Below the pieces are notes generated by a model that was given only the letters and a program-made list of their open reading frames with translations, made no database searches and was not told where the DNA came from. From Auriscalpium vulgare (lineage: Eukaryota > Basidiomycota > Agaricomycetes > Russulales > Auriscalpiaceae), in NCBI GenBank assembly GCA_019915015.1, contig JAHBBC010000001.1, positions 3,844,001 to 3,908,000 of the forward strand: a DNA stretch of 64,000 nucleotides, given 5' to 3'. Positions 34,768-45,690 of the stretch are shown piece after piece. Made by a program: the position numbers and the translations under genes. Numbering within the stretch: the first letter of the stretch is position 1; the number at the start of each line of letters is the position of its first letter.

Positions 34768-37067
34768 CTAGTACTGCACCGCACTTGTAATTCTACCACG
34801 CACGCACACCATATCAGTATCAGTATGTACGATGGATTGATCGACAAGAACGGGGGAGAGTGAGTGGAGGTGGGCCGCCGCGAAGATCAGGATCATATCT
34901 TCGTGATCGACGAGATTGGGGGGTATGGCTTGGTGAGCAGGTCTTGCACGAGGCCGATGTCGTTCGGGATGCCTGCTTTGACGAGGTACTCGTCGTTCCT
35001 TGGGTTAAGTGAGTACTACCGAAGCACCGCGAACAAGGTCGACCTACCAGAACTACGAGCCGAAGGAAGACGTGGTTCAGTGCCAGAGCCTGTGACAATT
35101 CACGACAAAGCTTACCTTGGAGTAATGTCGATTCCCAGAATCGCATCTATGATTCAAGGCGCATTATGGGTATGAATATTAATCACAAACACCAGCGGTA
35201 CTCACAAAATAGTGACGACTTTCTCGCCATTCTGCCAGCCCATTTTCTGCACGAGTTTGACGCATGCTACGAGGTTGCACGCGCTGCTTGAGCCGAGGAA
35301 GAGACCGTCTCGCTGGACGAGGAACCGCGACATGCTGACTGCCTCTGCGTCGGTTATCCTGCAACCGGTGCACAGATATTCAGATATTCATCAAGACACA
35401 GGGGAAGTAAAACTGGAATGGTTCGGCAAATACGCACCGGAACGCATCGTCGATGATGGGCAGCGCAAGCTCAATGTTCTTTGTGACCCGGTTGATACCG
35501 CTACAAAATGAGATCAGTATGCGTGTGTGTGACAAGCGAGATAGGGGAACCAACTGACATGCCCTCAACCACGGTGTCAACCTGATGTCGCCGTTTCGTG
35601 CCCTCGCTCTCTTTCCGATCGTACATGACGCCGTGCTTCACCTTATTGTAAAGCCCACTGCCCTCTGGATCTGCCAACGCAACTATGACGCCCTCATTCA
35701 TGGACTTGAGGTACTGCCCTGTGCCCGCGATCGTGCCGCCCGTGCCGGCGCCCGCGACGAGCGCGACGGCCTCACCGTTCGTCTGCCGCCACAGCTCGGG
35801 GCCGGTGCCGTCAAAATGCGCGTCGAAGTTGCTGCGGTTCTGTATACAGTGCGTGATTGGAACGCGATTTTCGTGGCGAGAATGTATCAGCATACCTCGA
35901 ACTGATCCGCAAAAAATCCGCGCGGTTTCGTGCGCAGCTCCTCACTCTCGTCAGCATGCCCATTTGCCACGCCGTTCCCATTGCGGTGTGCGTCGTGCTC
36001 TGGGTCCTCCGCGGTGGTGACGACGACGGACGACGCGGAATGCTTCAGAGTGTACGGGTGCTCGTGGTGCAGTGGCAGAGCGGACGCTGGAGCCCCATGG
36101 GTATTCTCGCTGGTGAAGTGCAGCGCGTATTCGCGTGCCAGGTTCTTCGGAGACCATAAGCTTCGCGACTTTCGCAGAGGTCAAGCGGGCACTCACCACA
36201 TACTAAATGACAGTGTTCATTAGCAGCCCACAAGAATGGAGACTCGACATACCTGCTTCTTGTCCACGATGCTCGCGGGCCTTACCCGCTCTACATCCGC
36301 ACCAAGCGCCTCCAACGCCCTCACCTTCTCGATAGCGACATCGTCGGGCATTATGATGGCTACGAACAGTCAGGGTCATGCGCTCCATGCTATTGAATTA
36401 TGCTTACTCGTGTCATAGCCTCTTTTGAACGTTACACATCGTCAGTATCCGTGAAACTCTCTGACTCCATTCTCACCGTGCGCGGGCGATCGTCGCGATC
36501 GAAATCCCAGTCGAGCCAACCGTGCCCTCGAAGATGCGGGATCCTGTGTACGGGTGTAGAAGACCTTGACGCTCTGCGTCTTCAATCACTGTGGACGCTC
36601 GCGATGAGACCTCGAGAGAGAGTACGAGGCGAAGGAAACGTACTTCTCAACGCGACGCGGTCCTTCACGCTCCCGCCCGGGTTCAGGTACTGGAGACGTG
36701 TCTTTAGTGGTCCACGATGCATACACCGCGGAGCTTACCTCCGCCTTCCCAAGAATTTCCACGCCCAGCGCATCGCTCAAAGAGTTGATGCGCACAAGGG
36801 GCGTGTTTCCTGTATGCAACAGCGCTCAGCACAACACGTGCGCGGCGCGCGCGACGTACGAGACGCACCTATGAGCCCCGTCACACCATCCAGAATCTCG
36901 TCGCTCCGGAGCTCAATGGGACGGAGCGTCAATGCCTCGGAGGGCTTTTCGCGCCTCCGCTCGCGGACGGCGAGCGCGACGGAAGTGGTGGCGAAGGAGA
37001 GTGAGAAGCCGATGAGGACGCCATAGAAAAGGTGACGCGCGGTCGATGGAGAGGGTACCCAGGACAT
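34768..37067 (-). CDS. Membrane-anchored cysteine-synthase-like PLP enzyme (MCY1 type)
   Basis: PLP-dependent beta-family enzyme related to O-acetylserine sulfhydrylase. The start at 37067 gives MSWVPSPSTARHLFYGVLIG followed by a hydrophobic helix, as in the yeast mitochondrial outer-membrane cysteine synthase Mcy1. Then [47 protein letters not shown] with the PLP lysine, EGTVGSTGISIATIAR (phosphate-binding loop), GIIMPDDVAIEKVRALEALG, then TGPELWRQTNGEAVALVAGA, GTGGTIAGTGQYLKS, VDTVVEGMSVG, SSACNLVACVKL-like exon remnants near 35270 and CDSGNRHYSKFWNDEYL near the end. SKFWNDEYL requires a five-base exon. The exact stop (34768-34770) is inferred from the frame and is the least certain part. 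Substrate unknown. Confidence 0.82.
35048..35052 (-). other. Five-base micro-exon of the MCY1-type gene
   Basis: Minus strand TTCTG between CTCGTAG and GTAGGTCG. Joining ...TCCAAG + TTCTG + GAACGACGAG gives SKFWNDEYL, the conserved C-terminal stretch. Without it the frame is lost. Confidence 0.65.
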
Positions 37068-37529
37068 TGGTGCGCAGGTGCAGATGTGTTCTGCAAGACA
37101 AGATACGTAGGGCAGATATATAGATAGGTGGTGGAGGCCAGATGGTGAGGACCTGCAGCGGAGTCGCTGACCGCTCTCAGGCGCCTCGTGCCGACGACAC
37201 ATCCGTATTTGGAACGTCGGAAGCTCGACCAACATCCCTGCCCCCCATGCATCAAAGCGCAACGAGGATACGCCTCTACAAACCACATCGCCGTCTTTCG
37301 TACCGCGTTTCTGACTGAGAGAGCGCAGTGTTGGCGAAGAACTGGAAGTTGCTGGACGGGAGACGCGGGCCGGACGGCGGCCCGAGATCCGGCACACGAT
37401 TTTTCGCAGGGCTCGCGTTTGATTGGCCGAGCGCACACACTCTCCGCTAGCGATCGTCCACGAAAGACTCTCCCACCCTAGCGGCATTCAACGTTCAACT
37501 TGAACGCGAGCAGACAATTTGCTGCAGAT
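37068..37529. promoter_or_regulatory. Divergent promoter of the MCY1-type and LYAR-type genes
   Basis: 462 bases between two start codons facing away from each other. No clear TATA box; AGATATATAGATAGG near 37110-37125 on the left side is the only AT-rich patch that could serve the minus-strand gene. Confidence 0.45.
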
Positions 37530-38995
37530 ATGGTGTCTTTTCAGTGCGTCAGATTCTCCTGCAATCCCCTTGCAACTCATTGATTATACTCAACTAACTT
37601 CTCAGATGCGACGGTGAGCCTCGTGGAGTTTCGAAGGCTCTATCCGTCCCTCACACATGCACATAGCATGCTCCGACGTCGTGAAGAAGCCGAAGCTTGA
37701 TAACCACTACGGAAAGTGTCGCGCGTCGTTCACCTGCATCGACTGCAGCACGACCTTCTCGTCGCCGGCCCAGTACAAGGGCCATACGGCCTGCATCAGC
37801 GAGGCGGAGAAGTACCAAAAGTCCTTGTACAAGGGACCGAAAACAGTGCGTCCAGTCTTTTTCATTCGCCGTTCTCTGACTTATAGCGTACGCAGAACGG
37901 CCAGAGCAACGGCGTCGGACGCGACAACAGCGCCCGCGGGCCGCCACAAAACAACGCCAACGGTAAGTTTGCGACCGGCCAATACCCTGGCGGGCGTTAT
38001 CAGCCACGCCCGCAAGCCGTGCGCATTCGGGTAACTGGTGCTAACGGTACTCCCCTCGGCACGCCGAAACGAATGTCCCCCGTCGACCCTGCTTCGCCGC
38101 CGCAACCATCGCCTACTCCGAAATCCGCCAATGCAGATGGAGCAGCGAACGGGAAACAGAAGGAGAAAAGAAAGGCAGATGATGCGGCAGAGGCGAGTTG
38201 TATTCAACTGTGATCATTTCATTACCTGACTCGCTGTCGCGTTGTAAGGATGCGCCGCTGAAAAAGAAGGCGAAGAAAGCTGCTAAGGATGAGGCCAAGC
38301 AGGATGCTCCGTCGATACCTGTCGCCTCTACCCCTTCAGACGAACCCACTGCCTCTGCTAGCAAGGGCAAGAAAAAGGAGAAGAAAGTCAAGGGCGACAC
38401 GGCAGCTGTCCCTGCGGCCAGCGTGGATGCGGATGCGGAGGGAAAGAAGACAAAAAAGACGAAGAAGGAGAGCAAGAGCGCGCCTACTGAAGAAGCAAGC
38501 GCTGCAGTGGAGGCTCCCAGCGCACCAGCGCCTGTGCCCGCGCCCGAGTCCAAGGCCAAGTCGAAGAAGGAGAAAAAGACGAAGGCGGTAGAGTCAAATG
38601 GTGCGGAGGTGGCTCTGGACGTTGGCGGGGAGTCGAAGAAGGAGAAGAAGAGCAAAGGGAAGAAGGGCAAGGAGGTGGCGGCGGAGGTCCTGGTTGTGGA
38701 CGGTGCCGCAGACCCGATACCAGAGGTGACGAGCAAGAAGGACAAGAAGAAGAAGCGGGAGTCGAAGGCGATGGACGTGGACGTGGACGCGGAGCCGCAA
38801 CCTCCAGCGCAGGATGAACCAGCGAAGGTGGGGAAGAAAGGGAAGCGTTCAGCGGAGGCGATGGATGTTGATGTCCCCGAGCCACTGGCAGCTGAGGGCG
38901 CAGAGGTTAACGTTGTCGAGAAGAAAGCGAAGAAGGACAAGAAGGAGAAGAAGGGCAAGAAGGACAAGAAGGCTGCTGCCGTCGAGGCTTCATGA
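37530..38995 (+). CDS. LYAR-type C2HC zinc-finger nucleolar protein
   Basis: Homologue of the cell-growth-regulating nucleolar protein LYAR, which binds pre-rRNA or DNA in the nucleolus and aids ribosome production. Exon 1 ends after MVSF; an eight-base exon (37606-37613) then supplies part of the first finger, giving MVSFQCDACSDVVKKPKLDN. The second finger is HYGKCRASFTCIDCSTTFSS with QYKGHTACISEAEKYQKSLY. The rest is low-complexity: a Gly/Asn/Pro-rich piece (NGTPLGTPKRMSPVDPASPP), then a long Lys/Glu/Ala tail with many KKEKK-type clusters (DAPLKKKAKKAAKDEAK to KKDKKEKKGKKDKK), as in LYAR proteins. A 303-residue open frame on the opposite strand is only its shadow. Confidence 0.88.
37606..37613 (+). 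other. Eight-base micro-exon in the first zinc finger of the LYAR-type gene
   Basis: ATGCGACG between TTCTCAG and GTGAGCC. Joined as TTTCA + ATGCGACG + CATGCTCC it gives FQCDACSDVV and so supplies the Cys-x2-Cys pair of the finger. Confidence 0.75.
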
Positions 38996-39385
38996 CCTTG
39001 CGCCTTTGTGCTCCTCCGAGTCATCTATCTTTCCATCTCTTACAACTCCATACTTGCTTGCATGGTATCTTCAAATTCCAAGATCTCGACGTTCGCGCGT
39101 TCGCGAGTCAGGCCAGACTTGACGGCGGTACATAGCCGTCCAAGTGAATCTGGACCTGTCTAACGCCCATTTGCGTTGCGTATGGCTTGTTCAACAGTTC
39201 ATCTGCGTACATTGCCCCACGTTCCAGGGTGCCTATGGGCTTCGCAGTGCTTCATTAGCAGAGGACAAGGTTCGTAACCGCGCCTCGTGTTTGTCACGTG
39301 CAGGCGTGTATATAGAAATCGATTGCCAGGAGCAGCAGTCCCCGTTACCCTCGTCTGCTCGTCCATCCTTTCATCCCCCGTCGCC
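38996..39385. other. Intergenic; promoter of ATG3
   Basis: 3' flank of the LYAR-type gene and promoter of ATG3. A GTGTATATAGAAATC word at 39305-39319, about 75 bases before the ATG at 39386, is a likely TATA box. Confidence 0.55.
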
Positions 39386-40825
39386 ATGCACGCGATCCAG
39401 GTGAGCGCATCACTTGTCTCGCGTCTGATCATAACTCACGACGCGATCGCAGCAACAATACTGGGCTGTCCGCGACTATCTCAGTCCGGTGCGCTGCTGC
39501 GGCTCTGTTGCAGTCGTGCAGTCTTTGACCTTTTGTCCCAGGTCTTGAAGGAGAGTAAATTCAAGGAGCATGGGCGCATAACACCTGGTGCGTCAAGCCC
39601 ATCATCTGCAGTGTAGCTGACGCTGATCTCTCGCTCGCGCTACAGAGGAGTTTGTGGCCGCAGGCGATTTCCTGACCTACAAGTTCCCCGTTTGGCAATG
39701 GTGCGTCCCTACACCCTTGCAACGCCCCTCAACACTCATCGCCAACCCCCTACCCCAGGGAAAAGGGTGACCCGTCGAAAGCGCGCGACTACCTCCCCGC
39801 CGACAAGCAGTACCTCGTCACCCGCGGCGTGCCATGCCTGCGGCGCGCAACGTCGCTCGCCTACACCGACGCCGACGAGGATGCCGAGCGGCTGCTCAAC
39901 TTCGGCGACGGGTCCGCTGCGGGCGGCGAGGCAGACGAGTGGGTCGAGACGCATGCGGGCCGCCACCCATCGGCAGACTCGGCCGCAAATCCAGGCTCCA
40001 TCGACGACATCCCGGACCTGGATGGCGGAAACGATGACGAGGGACTTGCGAGCGGCGTGGGCAACCTGTCGATTTCTGCCGCGGCCGACACGCCCGACAT
40101 GGACGACATTCCGGACATGGAGGAGGATCTAGAGGACGAGGACGACGCGGCGGCCGCGCCGTCGAGGGCCGCGCCACCGTCTGGCAAGGGGGTCGAATCA
40201 GGGTGCGTCTTGCCCTCATCTAGTTGCGCGTCCTACCAATCATAGAGTTTAGTGAGGTAGAGGTCGCGAACGGCAATCTGCTGCAAGTGCGCACGTACGA
40301 CGTCATGATCACCTACGATAAATACTATCAGACGCCCAGGACATGGCTGCTCGGATATGACGAGGTGCGCTCACCCTCGTACCAGCTTCCGCCTGGCTAA
40401 CATCCTCCGATACGCCGCAGAACCGGACACCCTTGACCCCACCGCAGATCTTCCAGGACGTGTCCGCCGACCACGCGTTCAAGACCGTGACGATCGAGGG
40501 CTTCCCACACTCCGGAACGCTACAGGCGGCGTCGGTGCACCCCTGCAAGCACGCGAGCGTGATGAAGAAGCTCATCGAGCGTATGAATGTCGGCGTTCTC
40601 GAAGAGCAGAAGGCCGCGCAGCGCAAGGCGACCGGGTCGAAGGACGCGAAGAAGAAGTGGATGTTCCGCCGCGCGAGCGGGACTGGGAAGGACGAGAAGG
40701 TCGCTGCTGCGGGCGAAGAGGAGGATGTCGACGGCATGCGGGTTGACTTCTATCTCGTCGTGTTCCTCAAGTTCATCGCGTCGATCGTGCCGACGATTGA
40801 GGTTGACTCGACCACCGCGTTCTGA
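39386..40825 (+). CDS. ATG3: ATG3, E2-like enzyme for ATG8 lipidation in autophagy
   Basis: Transfers ATG8 from ATG7 to phosphatidylethanolamine on the forming autophagosome. Start at 39386 ([20 protein letters not shown]). Order of features: [20 protein letters not shown] with [20 protein letters not shown] (N-terminal helices), [19 protein letters not shown], a long acidic loop ([31 protein letters not shown]) that in other species binds ATG7, then [20 protein letters not shown] with [29 protein letters not shown], and the catalytic Cys in [18 protein letters not shown]. The end, [20 protein letters not shown], matches the conserved C-terminal helix. A Lys/Ala-rich insert (about 40600-40730) lies after the active site. 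It is complete, with about seven introns. Confidence 0.94.
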
Positions 40826-42166
40826 GTGGGCAGTAGAAGAATTTGGATGGTATACCCGTGAAGTCGTGCTTGGCTGTCTGTACTTGTCTGTCATACGCTG
40901 TAGGCTTTAGAAGGCGAATGTGTGTATAAGATATCATATTGACCACGAAAGAGGCGCTCCGGCAGAACGCGGAAGCGCTGGCGCGGTTCGGAGTCCTGCT
41001 AACTTGGCCTTACTCACCCACTTACACTGACTCCTGCTTCAACTTCCATCGCTCTGACCGTCCCTGAACGTGCCATCGGCGTCATATGCAGAGTCAGACT
41101 AGATCGTCAGCTGCGACAACTCCCTTAGCAGCGGCAGTGGAGTGCAGTGGCACTGCGGCCACTGGCAGGACATGATGAGGTGCGTTTCACCTAGATGTAT
41201 ATGTGTATGTGCCAGACTTTCAAGGATTGACCTCGACAGGGGTGCATGACTCGCTGCGTCTCTGAAGTGCCTGCGACTGACATCTGGGATCACATTTTGC
41301 GCTCAAAATAACTCATGTTCGTCCGGCTGTCAGCTGGCACTATATCTGGGCACCATCTCGGAATGTCGACGGACCCGTCCTCCCAGATAAACCCACTCAT
41401 ATGTCTGCTTTGGTTGTGCTCCCCTGTTTCAAGGTTCAGCCAGCGCGCATTGTATTCACGATGTGAACCTTTCGATGCAAGTGAAGGGGTCATGGAAGGA
41501 TGCCAATCGTCTCTTCGGTGAAGGCGCTCACCAATGGGAATTGAGCTATTGGCCTCGGTGCGCATGTCTGCGGGAAGTGGGCGGCGGACACAGATCTTGT
41601 CATCCTCTCATGTCCGAGGCGTCCAATCGCTCTGTCTCCTCGCCCCGGCTTTCAGAGGTGCAATGTGGTCTGCCTTCCAATGAGTGAGTGCCTAGATCGT
41701 CACCGCAGTCACTCTGTTGACGCTGGATTGTCTAAGAAATGCGTGATGGAATTATGACACGCCGACCAGTCCGTCAAATGGATGTCGCCAGAGTAACTGA
41801 AGCCTGTCTAGATGTTATTGAATGCCGCATCAGATTCACATTGTCTCAACATGCATGCGCCCTACGAAGCTTCGCGGAGCGCTCGATCTGGCATCCTAGG
41901 ACACATGGAGCGAAGAGTAGCCTATCCATGTGACAGCACGGATACTGGGAGCCAGTAGGTCGGCAGGATAGCCATCGCGCTTAATTGCGGGCGGAAAACA
42001 AGACAGCTGCCCATCATATTCGCTGCGCCTTCCCTTAAGTATCCTCGCTCGCAGTGGCGAGCCTCGCTTCCCAGCCTGGCGTAACTTTCTCTGGTGACCT
42101 GTGCGTACCCTCCCTTGTCGTATCTGTGCTAGACATGACCGCCTTGAATCTAGTTACGAGTCAAAT
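40826..42166. other. Intergenic, 1.3 kb
   Basis: On the minus strand 41565-41290 an open frame (LASKGSHREYNARWLNLE, FIWEDGSVDIPRWCPDIV) has protein-like composition, and a small Cys-containing frame follows at 41190-41102, perhaps joined by an intron. No family is recognised and no good start is seen, so I do not call a gene. The rest holds nothing visible. Confidence 0.45.
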
Positions 42167-45084
42167 ATGGATCCAGAGTCTCCACCAAAGGATAGAACGC
42201 CTGAAGCAACCGGCGGGATCCATCCCCCGAGCGCTGGCCTCCTACCACCCCTTCTTTCTGTCTCTGAATCGCCAATGCCCATCCCCGTCTCTCTTCCCGT
42301 TCTCCAAACTCATTTTGATACCACATCCGCTCATAATCGCACCTCATCGGAAGCTCAATTCCTGTTGGAAAAAACACCCAGCATGCCACCGAGTGCTACG
42401 CGTCTCCGGCGGTCCTCTTTTCCGAACATGAGGAGCACCCGAGTCGACGATCCCTTCGTAGTAGTCGCCAGCAAAAGGTGCCATCTCCAAATCGTTGACG
42501 CAGGCAGATTACTTACGGTGTGAATAGCGAATTTTCGAAAGACTTGGAGGCTCCTGTTCTCAGTCAAGCGGCCGCAGAAGACGGAGAGTTGCCGACGTCG
42601 CTCTGGTCGCTGTACTTCAAAGAGGCAGCCGCTCGCGACGATGCGCTTATCAAGCATATGCAGGACGATACAAACAACATCGTTGTCTTCTCCGGCCTGT
42701 TTTCTGCCGTACTCGCGGCATTCATAGTCGAAAGTTACAAGCTTCTGCGACTAGACCCTGGGATGACAACTGTTGCGCTCCTGGCTCAGATAGCCCAACG
42801 GTCTGCCACCGATCAATCCCTTGCATCCACAGCCTTGGACGCAATTGTCACCGATCCCGACGCATTTCATGCCTCGTTATCCAGCCTTCGTGTGAACGTT
42901 CTGTGGTTCGTCAGCCTGGTCCTCAGCCTTTCGTATGCCTTGGGCGCCACCTTAATGCAGCACTGGGCCCGTAGATACCGGCGCACCACCGAGCGCATCC
43001 GAAACCAAGGCGTCACTCCCAAGCAAGGCCGCATGCACGCATACGTCCTCACAGGATCGGAATCTTTCGGGATGGAGAGCACCGTCGAAGGCCTACCGGT
43101 ACTCCTCCACGGTTCCTTTGTCCTGTTCTTCGCAGGACTGGCAGAGTTCATGTTCCCCATCAACGACGTTCTCGCCAAGATCCTCCTCATCATAGTGGGA
43201 TGCGGCGGCGTCATCTATCTCGGCTTCAGTGCTATTCCCATCATATCGCCAAGCTCTCCGTACTCGACTCCATTGACCACGATCTGTCATGAGATCTACG
43301 AGTTGCTTCAGTCGCTCTTCTTTGCGACATCCAGAGCACTCGGCGGTACCAGCAGCCGGATGCGCCAGACCCAAATCAGCCAAGAGGATACAAACATTAT
43401 TTCATTCGCGCAACGCGCACACGTGGCGCTTCGGGAATGGCTCAACTTTGCTCTTCTCAGCAACCGGCTCGATAGGATCGAGCGTGCCATCAAGGGCGAT
43501 GACGAGCTGGATGCTAAGGCCATGGGGTGGACGCTTGCCGCGCTCATGCACCGCAACGACGACCTGACAGTGTTTATGAATGCCTTTGCACGGGTCCGCC
43601 CAAAGCCGACGCAAAGAGCGACGAAGACTGCGAACGCTGTGTTGACGACGCCGGGGTTCGCTCGGCGCCTTGCTCGGATCCTCGAAATGCCACAAATCGA
43701 TGGCGTATTGCGCCACACCAAGGAGCAGACCCCCATGGTCCTGTCTTGCCTTCGAGCTCTTCGCACCGTGATCACTTTGGAGCCAGACATGACGCTGTGT
43801 TGGCGGACCTTCCTCACGATCATGAAGCCGCTGAAGGAGCTGGAGAAAGATCCATTCCCAAATATTGCATTCAACGCAATGTGTACCTTCACCGTCGTCG
43901 CTTCCTACCTGATGGAGCACATGACGGCAGACGCAGACTTTTCCTCCCGATCAGAGAAGATGGACTTTATCCGTGCCCTTCTTTCGTTCGTCGATCGGCC
44001 CTCGGACAGAATGGTGACGCGCACCCAGGATACGCTCGCCACGCTTGTCGCGCAGCTACAGTCCGACGGCCCCATGAACAACATTGCGAACTTTGTGGAC
44101 GGCCTGATGAAGTGCAACGAGGAATGGCGTACCGCAGCTAACGTCAACGTCGCATGCAACATTCTCGGAAAGCTGAGACTGCTGGACCCTCCGGACGTCA
44201 AGAAACCCGAGAAATGGGTCGCACAGACGTTCCCAATTCTGATCGACGTACGGAAGCGGCTGTTAGAAAAGGATTGGGGCCCTTGGGAACAGCCATCACT
44301 GGACTACGACGACGACCTCAATCCGAAGTTGACACCACAGGCCCGAGCGGAGCTTGACAAATATCCCGCACATATCAGACTCTGCGAGGAGCTGCGCGGG
44401 GTGGCCCAGCGCCTTCGACAGCTCTATCCGATGTACAACGCAACTGCAGCGGTTCCGTCTACCCCTCCATCCGATGCACCGCCCACGCGCCCGCCGCCGA
44501 CGAGGCCCCGGTTGGCATCGGTTCGTGTGATGGACTTCATTCGCCAGCGGCCGGCGACGCCGGCCCCAGCTCGTCGCGAGTCTGCAGATGCACATCGACC
44601 GGTTGGCAATGGCGGACAGCATCCCCCTCCGGCGTGGCTGCCTCGGCTGCCGTATATACGCCGTGGATCGTCTCAAACCAGTGCCTCCACTGCCACCGCT
44701 ACAGTCGCTGAGATACGGCATACGAGTGCCACTTTCACTTCGCCTACCGGTGCATCCCAGCCGAGCACCAACCGACAGCCGGCCATGCCTGCATTAAATG
44801 TTACTCCACCCCCAGAAAAGGACGAATATGGTGCCCCTCCATCTCCGGCGACTCCGAGCACGAATCCGCCGTCCACCCCAGCGACCCTCGTTGGCAGACC
44901 CCTACTCGGATATCCCTTCCTCACCCCAGATGCGTACCGTCCGCCTGCGCTGCAACGAAATCACTCTGAACCCATGCCACAACGCGTCCCGGAGCCATAC
45001 CTGCCCGCCTCTCCTGAACATCCACGATCTCCGTCGCTTGCCTATGGAAACATCGACGGGCTGCCTCTGTGGCAAAAGCATTGA
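42167..45084 (+). CDS. DUF6535 multi-pass membrane protein
   Basis: Two exons, 42167-42477 and 42528-45084, give 955 residues. After a Pro/Ser-rich lead comes the DUF6535 module common in Agaricomycetes: LWSLYFKEAAARDDALIKHM, DDTNNIVVFSGLFSAVLAAF (helix 1), VLWFVSLVLSLSYALGATLM (helix 2), QHWARRYRRTTERIRNQG, LLHGSFVLFFAGLAEFMFPI (helix 3) and IIVGCGGVIYLGFSAIPII (helix 4). The middle (about 330-640) is alpha-helical, of unknown type. The C-terminus is Pro-rich and disordered (PSTPPSDAPPTRPPPTRPRL). The function of the family is not known. The exon 1 start at 42167 (MDPESPPKDRTPEATGG) is the first ATG that joins in frame; exon 1 ends AAAAG before GTGCCATC. Confidence 0.85.
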
Positions 45085-45304
45085 TAGTCTAAGCAACGGC
45101 GCTTCTTGTCGGTGAGCTCTTTCCTCCCATGTGAAAGGTTAGATGACCGATACATATACAAGATAGGCGCGGGTTTTAGACTTGAAGAAGGGCCGCAAAC
45201 GACCAATTAATTGCATCCACCTGAAATAGCTTATGACCCTGGGTTCTGACGCTCTGTGGCGAAGATGCTTGCCTATGAAAATGAATGGAGGGAGTTACTC
45301 GATT

Positions 45305-45690
45305 CAATTAGTCTTTAAGCTGCTTGCTACGAAGCACGCCATCGGCCGGCGACTTCGTCGCCTTTGATGCCCTATCCGTTCGAGGACCTGGACATCGTCC
45401 AGCGGCGTTAACGACAACAACATTCCCTATCCGGCCCAGACTCGTGCACTTCAGGCCCCGGAAGTGCGGTAGATCGATAACTAGTACATCGAATTAGTCT
45501 TCAAGCTGCAGAACACTGCTTGCTACGAAGCACGCCATGGGCCGGCGACTTCTCGAGGTCGCCTTTGATGCCCTCCCGGTTCGAGGACCTGGATGTCGTC
45601 TGGACGCCGGCAGCGTAAACGACAACTCTCCTATTCGGCGCAGAGGTCTGTCCGTCGAGCACTTCAGGCCACAAAAACGCGGCTGATCTA
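45305..45690. repeat. Diverged tandem duplication of about 190 bases
   Basis: Units at about 45305-45488 and 45492-45690. Both run from AATTAGTCTT(T/C)AAGCTGC through TGCTTGCTACGAAGCACGCC, GCCGGCGACTTC, CGCCTTTGATGCCCT and TTCGAGGACCTGGA to GCACTTCAGGCC. They differ by substitutions and several small insertions, so they are older than the duplication at 3663. Confidence 0.85.

Noticed and set aside
38113..39024. 303-codon minus-strand open frame rich in Phe and Ser
   Set aside because: It is the mirror of the Lys/Glu-rich tail of the LYAR-type protein (AAG and GAG codons read backwards).
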